Assembly: GCF_004343585.1 (NCBI RefSeq)
Contig: NZ_SLYW01000008.1
Coordinates: 124,001 to 188,000, forward strand
Origin: Neorhizobium sp. JUb45
Lineage (GTDB): Bacteria; Pseudomonadota; Alphaproteobacteria; Rhizobiales; Rhizobiaceae
Length of the DNA stretch: 64,000 bases
Reading direction: 5' to 3'
Below the pieces are notes generated by a model that was given only the letters and a program-made list of their open reading frames with translations, had not been told where the DNA came from and searched no databases. Position 1 is the first letter of the stretch, and each line of letters starts with the position of its first letter. The translations under genes and the position numbers were made by a program. Of the stretch, positions 25,621 to 33,691 are shown one piece after another.

Positions 25621-28082
25621 TGCGCCGGACCTGCCTTGCTGCCACGCTTTCCATCCTGACCGCGACCTGCGCTTTCGCGCAGTCCGCAGGTTTCGACATG
25701 TCGGGCGAACGGCCGGCTGGCGCTGCACCGCCACCGGCTCGCGCCAATTCCGCACCTAGCCAGCAGACCAGTCCTTCGTCCGATCCGGCCGCACCGGTGA
25801 TGCCGCAGCAGGCTCCGGCCACCGCGCCGCAAATGCCGGCCCAGGCGGCTCCGCCCAGTGCCGCGCCACCGGCTGTGCAGCAGGGTCAGAAAACGCCGCC
25901 GAGCCGCGTCGCCACCTCTGGACAGGTTGCGTCGCAGGGGTTTCGCCGCAACATCATTCCTGCCGCATCCATGGTTCTGGAAGGCGAGCATGATAAGCAT
26001 TCCTGGTCGGTCTATGTCACGCCCGAGCAGGCCGGCAGCCCGGCACGTTTCAATCTGGGTTATCAGAACGCCGTCGTTGTGGCGCCGGAAGCATCGCAGA
26101 TCTCCGTTCTCGTCAACGATCGCCTCATTGGCCAGCAGCGGGTGACCGCCTCCGAAACGCCCGGACAGGTGTCGTTTGCCGTGCCGCCGGGGCTCTTGCA
26201 GCAGGGCGTCAATGTCGTCACCCTGCGCGCCGACCAGCGCCACCGTACCGATTGCTCCATCGCCTCGACCTATGAGCTATGGTCGAATATCGATCCGGCC
26301 AGCACCTATCTGGCTTTTAACGGCGCCTTGGCGACGCGCCTGTCGAGCATCGACGCGCTGCGCGCCATCGGGGTCGACGAGACGGGTGCGACGACATTCA
26401 ACATGGTTGTCCCCTCGCTCGATCAGCCGGGCACATTGAAGCCCATCCTGCGACTTACCCAGGGTCTTTCCGTTCTCAGCGGTATGCCCAGCCAGAAATT
26501 CGATTTCCAGACGGATCGCATTACAGCTTCTGCCTCCGGCAAGCTGACGGTGCTGGTGGGGACCGCGGCCGAGTTGCAGCCGCTTTTCCCCGATCTGCCG
26601 TCCTCGGCCACCAGTGCGCCGATTGCCACATTCGTGGATGACCGGCGTACAGGGCAGCCGGTGCTGGTCATCAGCGGCCCGAACTGGCAATCCATCGCTT
26701 CTGCCGTCGATTCGGTTGTTTCGCCGGTCGATCGACCGCTCAGCGCCCAGCGCAGTGTGCTGTCGACCCAACGCTGGTCGGCGCCCGATGCGCCCATGCT
26801 ATTTTCCGATGCCACCCTCAGCTTCGCACAACTGGGTATGGAGACGCTGGAATTTTCCGGCCGCCGCGTTCGTTCCGGTTTCAAGATCGGTGTTCCGGCC
26901 GATTTTTATGCGCAGGGTTATGGCGAAGCTACCATTCTGCTCGACGCGGCATACTCGCAAGCGGTGCTGCCGGGCAGTCAGATCAATGTCTATGTCAACG
27001 GCAATATCGCTTCCACCGTGCCGATCACCACCTCGGGTGGCGGCATTCTGCGGCATCTGCCGATCCGTGTGACGATGCGGCATTTCAAGCCGGGCGTGAA
27101 CACGGTGGAGATGGAAACGGTGCTGCGCACGCAGGAAGACGAGGTTTGCGCACCCGGCGCTTCGGCCTCCACCACGCCGCGGTTTGCCATGTTCGATACG
27201 TCCGAATTCCAGATGCCGGATTTCGCCCGCATCGGTCAGCGGCCTGATCTGTCGAGCATGGTCGGGACCGGATATCCCTATAACCGCGGTGACGATGCGA
27301 CACCGCTGTTCATGGACAGAATCGATCGCGATACGCTTTCAGCCACCGCAACATTGCTGTCACGCATGGCGCTGATGGCGGGGCGGCCGCTGGCAATCGA
27401 TCCCATCGCTTCCGCCAATGCCGCCGGAGACCGCGATGCGATCTTTATCGGCTCCGTCACGCAAATGCCGGTAACCGTCCTGTCGCAGGCCAATATCGCG
27501 ACCACCAGTCAGGCGGCATGGCGGCCGACGGCAGGAGCCACGGCCGAAAACGTCAATACCGGCGAAGTGTTCGACCAATGGCGCGACCGCGTCAGTGGCG
27601 GCAATTGGAACGGACAGATTTCGGCCTTGCAGGAATGGCTGCAGCGCAATTTCGATATATCGCTCAAATCGTTCCGGTTGTTTCCCGGCAATGAAGAGCC
27701 CTTTGCGCCGTCCAACGCCGCGACCTTCATGGTTGCCCAGGGGCTAAGCCCCTCGGGTACCGGCAGTTGGACCGTGGTGACGGCACCTTCCTCCGCCGAC
27801 CTCGCCGATGGTGCACGCGTGATGTCCTCGCAGGAATTCTGGCCGCAAATCACAGGTCGTATCACGACCTATTCGTCGCGGACGGGACGGATCGACAATG
27901 TTGCGGCCGAAGGTTTTTCGTTCGTTGCGCCGACGGATAACTCCATCTGGAATTACCGCCTGATCGCTGCCAACTGGCTGTCCACCAACGTGCTCTATTT
28001 CGCGGCACTGTTTGCGGCCATGACATTCCTGATCGGCATCACCACGGCAGGCCTGCTCTCCAATATCGGGAGGCGAAAATGA
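25620..28082 (+). CDS. bcsB: Cellulose synthase periplasmic subunit BcsB
   Basis: 820-residue periplasmic partner of BcsA. A signal peptide (about 22 residues, ending CAFAQS) is followed by an Ala/Pro/Gln-rich linker to about residue 100. Two carbohydrate-binding-like/flavodoxin-like repeats follow, including ASMVLEGEHDKHSW, and a single C-terminal membrane helix (NVLYFAALFAAMTFLIG) anchors it beside BcsA. It guides nascent glucan through the periplasm. The start overlaps the bcsA stop by one base. The open frame extends 58 codons further into bcsA but that part is not BcsB-like. Confidence 0.93.
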   Translation: MRRTCLAATLSILTATCAFAQSAGFDMSGERPAGAAPPPARANSAPSQQTSPSSDPAAPVMPQQAPATAPQMPAQAAPPSAAPPAVQQGQKTPPSRVATSGQVASQGFRRNIIPAASMVLEGEHDKHSWSVYVTPEQAGSPARFNLGYQNAVVVAPEASQISVLVNDRLIGQQRVTASETPGQVSFAVPPGLLQQGVNVVTLRADQRHRTDCSIASTYELWSNIDPASTYLAFNGALATRLSSIDALRAIGVDETGATTFNMVVPSLDQPGTLKPILRLTQGLSVLSGMPSQKFDFQTDRITASASGKLTVLVGTAAELQPLFPDLPSSATSAPIATFVDDRRTGQPVLVISGPNWQSIASAVDSVVSPVDRPLSAQRSVLSTQRWSAPDAPMLFSDATLSFAQLGMETLEFSGRRVRSGFKIGVPADFYAQGYGEATILLDAAYSQAVLPGSQINVYVNGNIASTVPITTSGGGILRHLPIRVTMRHFKPGVNTVEMETVLRTQEDEVCAPGASASTTPRFAMFDTSEFQMPDFARIGQRPDLSSMVGTGYPYNRGDDATPLFMDRIDRDTLSATATLLSRMALMAGRPLAIDPIASANAAGDRDAIFIGSVTQMPVTVLSQANIATTSQAAWRPTAGATAENVNTGEVFDQWRDRVSGGNWNGQISALQEWLQRNFDISLKSFRLFPGNEEPFAPSNAATFMVAQGLSPSGTGSWTVVTAPSSADLADGARVMSSQEFWPQITGRITTYSSRTGRIDNVAAEGFSFVAPTDNSIWNYRLIAANWLSTNVLYFAALFAAMTFLIGITTAGLLSNIGRRK

Positions 28083-29143
28083 GCTTTGATCGCCCACGTC
28101 TTGCCTGTGCTGCTTTTTTTCTGGCGATTGCGATGTCGCTTACGGGAGGCAGTGTGAGCATGGCGCAGGCGGCGGGCGTACCGGCAGCGGAATGGGATGC
28201 CTACAAGGCAAAATTCCTCGATGGCAGCGGGCGCATCATCGACAACGGCAATGGCAATATCAGCCATAGCGAGGGACAGGGCTACGGCCTGATCCTTGCC
28301 TATCTCGCCAATAATCCCGCCGATTTCGAACAGATCTGGTCCTTCACACGCACCGAATTGCTGTTGCGCGATGATGGTCTGGCTGTGTGGAAATGGGACC
28401 CGCAGGCAAAGCCGCATGTGATCGATACCAACAACGCTTCCGATGGCGATCTTCTGATCGCCTATGGTCTGGCGCTCGGTGGCGCCGCGTGGAACAGGGC
28501 CGATTATACCGTGGCCGCCAAGCGTATCGCCCGCACGCTTCTGAAAAGCGCCGTTGTCGACAATGCCGGCCGCACCGTGATCTTGCCGGGGCTTGAAGGT
28601 TTCGGGCGGGATGACCGTGAGGATGGCCCGGTCATCAATCCATCCTACTGGGTTTATGAAGCCTTGCCGATCATGAACATGCTGGCGCCTTCCGATCGCT
28701 GGCAGAAACTCGGCGATGACGGGCAGACGCTGTTGAAGGCCATGCGGTTCGGTCCGCGCCGTTTGCCGGCAGACTGGGTCAGTATCGCGCGCCAGCCGAA
28801 ACCGGCCGACGGCTTTGCGCCGGAATACGGCTATAACGCCATCCGAATTCCCCTCTACCTTGCGCGTGCAGGCATCACGGATCGGGCTTTGCTGACCTGG
28901 CTTGCTGAAGCGACAACGGCATCACCCGGTGCCACGGGGACGTTCGATGTCACGACGGGGCAGGTGAAAGACACGCTTTCCGATCCCGGCTATCGTTTGG
29001 TTAACCATCTTGTCGCCTGTGTGGTAGACGGTAAAAAGCTGCCGGATGATGTTCGTCGATTCGAACCCGTCCTCTATTATCCGTCCACGCTCCAGTTGCT
29101 GGGCCTGGCCTTCATCGCAGAGAAGCACCCGGAATGCCTATGA
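28079..29143 (+). CDS. bcsZ: Periplasmic endoglucanase (glycoside hydrolase family 8)
   Basis: 354-residue beta-1,4-endoglucanase of the BcsZ/CelC type, which trims glucan and is needed for normal cellulose export. A signal peptide of about 31 residues ends near AQAAGVP. The GH8 acid residue is Glu 65 in SHSEGQGYG, and NNASDGDLLIAYG (Asp 122, Asp 124) is the second conserved block. ATGA overlap with bcsB at the start and with the TPR gene at the end shows tight coupling in one operon. Confidence 0.93.
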   Translation: MSFDRPRLACAAFFLAIAMSLTGGSVSMAQAAGVPAAEWDAYKAKFLDGSGRIIDNGNGNISHSEGQGYGLILAYLANNPADFEQIWSFTRTELLLRDDGLAVWKWDPQAKPHVIDTNNASDGDLLIAYGLALGGAAWNRADYTVAAKRIARTLLKSAVVDNAGRTVILPGLEGFGRDDREDGPVINPSYWVYEALPIMNMLAPSDRWQKLGDDGQTLLKAMRFGPRRLPADWVSIARQPKPADGFAPEYGYNAIRIPLYLARAGITDRALLTWLAEATTASPGATGTFDVTTGQVKDTLSDPGYRLVNHLVACVVDGKKLPDDVRRFEPVLYYPSTLQLLGLAFIAEKHPECL

Positions 29144-31464
29144 GAAAGGTTCTTGCGACAGCAGTGGCAGTCATCGCCGTGGCGGCAGCCGTCTACGGCC
29201 TGAACGACCCGAATGCGCTGCGCGACCGTTTCGCCTCTCTCGAGAGCGGGCAGGAACAGCCTGCGCCAAAACTCATGGTCATGGGTCGTGTGCGCGGCCC
29301 GGACGGTCTGCCGGTCGGTGCGCCGGGTATAGATTTCCATTCCGGTCCCACCGGTTCGACTGTCGAAGCACCGTTGCAGCTGTCTCAGGCAGATACCGTT
29401 GCACCTCCGGTACAGGCACCTGCGACATCTTCTAATACCGCGCAGGCGCAAGACAGCCGCCCCCAAGTCGATGAAAGCGCACTTCGCTATTTCGCGGCGA
29501 GAAACGATCAGGCTCGCCTTCAGGCAGAAATTTCCCGCCTTCGGACACTTTATCCCGACTGGATGCCGCCCAGCGATCCACTGGCGGTGCCGCAGAATGG
29601 TGATCCGCAGATCGAGGGCATGTGGCGGCTTTATGCCGACGGGCGTTTTGCAGAATTGCGCAAGGCGATCGCCGATCGCCGGACGGCTGAAGCCGCCTGG
29701 CAGCCGCCGGCCGATCTGCTCGAGCGGCTGGAAGTCGCCGAGGCGCGTGCGCGTCTCGTCAATGCATCTGATCTCAAGCAATATCAGACGGTCGTCGAAA
29801 TCGCGGCTCAGACATCGGCGCTCCTGACATGCAGTGAAGTCGATGTTCTCTGGCGCGTCGCCGAGGCCTTTGCGCAGACAGATCGGGCAGGACGCGCGAG
29901 AGATGCCTATAATTATGTCCTGAAAAACTGCACCGTGCCGCCGGAACGGTTGGCAACGGTGCAGAAGGCATCGGCCGTGCTTGATTATGCAGGCATGCAG
30001 GATCTGCTGTCATCGGAGCATCGCAACGAAGACGGCTCAGGCGAGTTCGACAGCCTGCGCGACGATCTCTCCCGGCGTTTTGTCGCCGAGGCAAATGAAG
30101 ATCCGAAAATGCGGATTGCCGACGCCTATGTGACGCGCGTCGAAAAGCTTGCGGCCGATGGCACACTTGCATCCGACGCGCTGCTTGCCGGCTGGTATCG
30201 CCTGCGACGCGAAGATACCGGTGCTGCCGAAAAATGGTTCCGCATGGCCCGCGAACGTGAGGATTCCGCCTCGGCCTCGCAAGGACTGGCGCTTTGCCTG
30301 ATTGCAAAAAAGTCTCCGCAGGAAGCTGAGGATGTGATGTATCGCTGGCGCGACGATTCCACCGACGCCAAGAACACCTATATGGCCGCGACGGCCAATC
30401 TGCTCGCCATCATGCCGCCTCCGGTTCTGGCCGAGCCGGTGCTGCAGCGTATTGCCGCCGAGGTTATCGATGCCAAGGACGCCGCCTCCGCACAGCAGTT
30501 CGGCTGGTATGCCCGCAACTTCAATCAGCCGCAGACAGCGGCTCGCTGGTTCGAGACGGCGCTGTCGTGGAAGCCGGATGACGAACCCTCCGCGTATGGG
30601 CTCGTTCTGTCGCGCAACCAGCTCAACGACCGCGCCGGCGTCGCCGCCGTGCAGCGTCAGTGGCAGGGCCGTTCCGTGCGCATCGCCAATCTCGGTGAAA
30701 CCACGCAGGAAACGCTGGCCGCCCAGCAAATTGCGCAGCAGGGCGCTCAGGTGCCAGTTCAGCAATATATGACGCAACAGCCATACCCGACACAGCAATA
30801 TGCGGTTCAGCCGGCTCAACAGCCCGTCGCTTCAAGACCGGTGCCGGTCCTGCCCACCAATGCGCCTGCGCCGTTCGCGCAGAACTATGCGGCTCCACCG
30901 AGAACGGCCGCCGCCGTCAATGTATCTTCGCGCGGTGCAAGGCCGCAGCGCGGTTGTGCGACCACCATCGATCCCGAAGGTCTGGCGCCGGGCGCAGCCG
31001 TCACGCGCGGCTGGTGCCTGATGGAGCTTAACCGCCCGATGGAGGCCGCCGATGCCTTCGGTGTCGCCCTGAAACGCGGCTCCGGGCAGGTGCGTGAGGA
31101 TGCGGCTTACGGCCAATCGCTTGCCTATCTACGCGTCGGCTTGACCGACAATGCCGCAGTGGCCGCAACCCAGGCGCCGCTTGCCCGCAAACGTGCATCC
31201 GAACTGCAGGTGGCGATTCTTTCGAACCGCGCCACCGCAGCGTTCGATGCAGCCCGTTACCGCGATGCCTTGCTGTTTCTCGATCAGCGTGCCCAGCTGG
31301 AAACCGAACGCGTCGACCTGATGGTGATGCGCGGTTATGCCTATCTCAACATGCAGCGTTACGCCGATGCCATGACGGTTTTCGAAGCGGCTGCGCAGAC
31401 CGGCAACCGTGCCGCCCTGCGCGGACTGGCCGATACCCGCGCCGCCCGCAACAACGATTACTGA
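29140..31464 (+). CDS. TPR-rich protein of the cellulose operon
   Basis: 774-residue protein with an N-terminal hydrophobic segment (RKVLATAVAVIAVAAAVYG). Helical tetratricopeptide-like repeats cover about residues 120-520, a Gln/Pro-rich linker spans about 528-590, and further TPR-like repeats run to the end. It corresponds in position to the TPR half of BcsC, but no outer-membrane beta-barrel follows; the protein ends in soluble helices. It probably scaffolds cellulose export in the periplasm (inference). It overlaps bcsZ by 4 bases; an ATG six bases earlier is possible. It is the last gene of the operon. Confidence 0.8.
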   Translation: MRKVLATAVAVIAVAAAVYGLNDPNALRDRFASLESGQEQPAPKLMVMGRVRGPDGLPVGAPGIDFHSGPTGSTVEAPLQLSQADTVAPPVQAPATSSNTAQAQDSRPQVDESALRYFAARNDQARLQAEISRLRTLYPDWMPPSDPLAVPQNGDPQIEGMWRLYADGRFAELRKAIADRRTAEAAWQPPADLLERLEVAEARARLVNASDLKQYQTVVEIAAQTSALLTCSEVDVLWRVAEAFAQTDRAGRARDAYNYVLKNCTVPPERLATVQKASAVLDYAGMQDLLSSEHRNEDGSGEFDSLRDDLSRRFVAEANEDPKMRIADAYVTRVEKLAADGTLASDALLAGWYRLRREDTGAAEKWFRMAREREDSASASQGLALCLIAKKSPQEAEDVMYRWRDDSTDAKNTYMAATANLLAIMPPPVLAEPVLQRIAAEVIDAKDAASAQQFGWYARNFNQPQTAARWFETALSWKPDDEPSAYGLVLSRNQLNDRAGVAAVQRQWQGRSVRIANLGETTQETLAAQQIAQQGAQVPVQQYMTQQPYPTQQYAVQPAQQPVASRPVPVLPTNAPAPFAQNYAAPPRTAAAVNVSSRGARPQRGCATTIDPEGLAPGAAVTRGWCLMELNRPMEAADAFGVALKRGSGQVREDAAYGQSLAYLRVGLTDNAAVAATQAPLARKRASELQVAILSNRATAAFDAARYRDALLFLDQRAQLETERVDLMVMRGYAYLNMQRYADAMTVFEAAAQTGNRAALRGLADTRAARNNDY

Positions 31465-31612
31465 GGCATCGTCCAGGGTGATGGCGCGCATTTGCGATTG
31501 CGCGCTTTCCCTCTCTGGTTTTGTGTTTTCCGACTTCCTATCTTGCTGGTAACCGATTGACGCCGACCGCATCGACGGACGGCGAGACATACCGTTGGAG
31601 ACGAGAGGAAAC

Positions 31613-33514
31613 ATGACCGAGACCGCTGCAGAAAAGACTGTCGAAAACCACGCCTTCGAGGCAGATGTCGCCCGCCTCCTGCATATGATGGTCCATTCGG
31701 TCTATTCCGACCGCAATGTCTTCCTGCGCGAACTGATTTCCAACGCCGCCGATGCCTGCGAAAAGCTGCGTTACGAGGCGATCACCGATTCGTCCCTTGC
31801 TGCGGGAGACGGCGAAGGCCGCATCACGCTGACGCTCGATGAAGACGGCAAGCGCCTCATCGTCGAGGATAACGGTATCGGCATGAGCCGCGCGGAAATG
31901 ATCGAGGCGCTCGGCACGATCGCCCGCTCCGGCACACGTGCTTTCATGGAGCGCATCGAGGCGGCGAAAGCTGAAAAGAGCGAGCAGGGGGCGCAACTGA
32001 TCGGCCAGTTCGGTGTCGGTTTCTATTCCTGCTTCATGGTGGCCGACAAGGTTGACGTGGTGTCCCGCCGAGCAGGCGGTAACGAGGCCTGGCGCTGGTC
32101 GTCCGACGGCAAGGGAAGTTATGCCATCGATGCGGTCGATCTTGCCGATGCGCCCGCGCGCGGCACGTCCATCACCCTGCATCTGATGGAGGATGCCAGC
32201 ACCTATACCTCGCGCTGGACCATCGAAAAGATCGTCAAGGATCAGTCCGGCCATGTGCCGGTGCCGGTCCTGCTGGTTGAAAAGCCCGGTGCTGAGCCGT
32301 TGCGCGTCACCGATGGCAGCGCTCTGTGGACGCGCTCCAAAAACGAGATTTCTGCGGAAGAGTACACGGATTTCTACCGCAGCCTTTCCGGCCAGTATGA
32401 CGAGCCTGCGCTCAACGTGCATTTTCGCGCCGAGGGCCGCCATGAATATACGACGCTTGCCTTCGTTCCCGGCTCGCAGCCTTTCGATATGTTCGATCCA
32501 GACCGCAAGGGCCGGATGAAGCTTTACGTCAAGCGCGTCTTCATCACGGACGATGCCGATCTCGTGCCGCGTTACTTGCGTTTCGTGCGCGGTCTGGTCG
32601 ATACGTCCGATCTGCCGCTCAACATGTCGCGCGAGATGATCCAGGAAAGCCCGATCCTCTCGGCAATCCGCAAGGGCGTCACCAGCCGCGTGCTGACCGC
32701 CATCGAAAAGCTGGCCGAAAACGACGCGGAGGCTTTCGCAAAACTCTGGGAAAATTTTGGGCCGGTTCTGAAAGAGGGTATTTACGAGGATTTCGAGCGC
32801 CGCTCGCAGCTTCTGGGCCTTTCGCGGTTTCGTTCGACGTCCAGCAGCGAAGGCTACCGTTCACTTGCCGATTACGTCCGCGATGCCAAGGAAGGGCAGC
32901 AGTCGATCTACTACCTCACCGGCGGCAATCTCGAGCAGCTGAAGAATTCCCCGCAGATCGAAGGTTTTCGCGCCCGCGGTGTCGAGGTCCTGTTGCTCAC
33001 CGATTCGATCGACAGTTTCTGGGTGATGAACGCACCGGAATTCGAAGGAAAATCGTTCAAGTCGGTCACCCAGGGAGCAGCGGATCTGTCGCAGTTCGCA
33101 AAGCCCGAGGGTGAGGAGGCCGCGAAAAAGCCGGAGACCACGGCTGTCCTCGATGATCTGATTGCCTTTGCCAAGCTGCGTCTGGCCGATGCCGTTTCCG
33201 ATGTGCGTGTTTCGGACCGGTTGACCGAAAGCGCCGTATGCCTTGTCGCATCCGAAGGCGGTTATGACCGTCAGCTGGAAAAGATCCTGCAGGGTGCGGG
33301 TCGCATCGAAGGTTCAAGCAAACCTGTCTTGGAACTCAACGCCGATCACGGACTTGTGCGGGCCATCGCCGCCAAGTCCGATGATCAGGCGCTGCGCGAC
33401 GACGCTGTACTGCTGTTGCTCGATCAGGCCCGTATTCTCGATGGTGACAAGCCGGAAGAGCCGCGCGCCTTTGCCGAAAGGCTCCAGCGCATTTTCGAAC
33501 GCGCCTTGAAGTAG
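31613..33514 (+). CDS. htpG: Hsp90-family chaperone HtpG
   Basis: 633-residue cytoplasmic ATP-dependent chaperone of normal length. The GHKL ATP site shows ELISNAADACEKLR, VEDNGIGM and IGQFGVGFYS in order in the N-terminal 135 residues. The middle domain contains RGLVDTSDLPLNMSRE with the catalytic Arg, and a dimerisation domain completes it. The start at 31613 follows AGAGGAAA. I see no RpoH-type heat-shock promoter in the 148-base gap upstream. It is a single gene, with a hairpin at 33581-33613 beyond it. Confidence 0.96.
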   Translation: MTETAAEKTVENHAFEADVARLLHMMVHSVYSDRNVFLRELISNAADACEKLRYEAITDSSLAAGDGEGRITLTLDEDGKRLIVEDNGIGMSRAEMIEALGTIARSGTRAFMERIEAAKAEKSEQGAQLIGQFGVGFYSCFMVADKVDVVSRRAGGNEAWRWSSDGKGSYAIDAVDLADAPARGTSITLHLMEDASTYTSRWTIEKIVKDQSGHVPVPVLLVEKPGAEPLRVTDGSALWTRSKNEISAEEYTDFYRSLSGQYDEPALNVHFRAEGRHEYTTLAFVPGSQPFDMFDPDRKGRMKLYVKRVFITDDADLVPRYLRFVRGLVDTSDLPLNMSREMIQESPILSAIRKGVTSRVLTAIEKLAENDAEAFAKLWENFGPVLKEGIYEDFERRSQLLGLSRFRSTSSSEGYRSLADYVRDAKEGQQSIYYLTGGNLEQLKNSPQIEGFRARGVEVLLLTDSIDSFWVMNAPEFEGKSFKSVTQGAADLSQFAKPEGEEAAKKPETTAVLDDLIAFAKLRLADAVSDVRVSDRLTESAVCLVASEGGYDRQLEKILQGAGRIEGSSKPVLELNADHGLVRAIAAKSDDQALRDDAVLLLLDQARILDGDKPEEPRAFAERLQRIFERALK

Positions 33515-33580
33515 GGGATGAAGGTCACGGCTGGTGCGGCCTTGCCACACGACAAGGTCGCGAAAGGATGATAAAACCTG

Positions 33581-33613
33581 ATGGCTGCAATGCGCGAGGC
33601 GATTTGCAGCCAT
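33581..33613. terminator. Hairpin between htpG and the ABC-like gene
   Basis: ATGGCTGCAA (33581-33590) pairs perfectly with TTGCAGCCAT (33604-33613) around a 13-base loop. No T run follows on the + strand. It may end or protect the htpG transcript. Nothing else stands out in the 177-base gap. Confidence 0.45.
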
Positions 33614-33691
33614 AGATTCGGATGTTTATAGACAGCGCCTGACACATGTAGAGACATGGACGTGCACCTGCCGTCCCTTTGACGGCATCCC

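Noticed and set aside
31465..31612. Heat-shock (RpoH) promoter ahead of htpG
   Set aside because: No CTTGAA-type -35 with a CCCAT-type -10 at the right spacing can be read in the gap.
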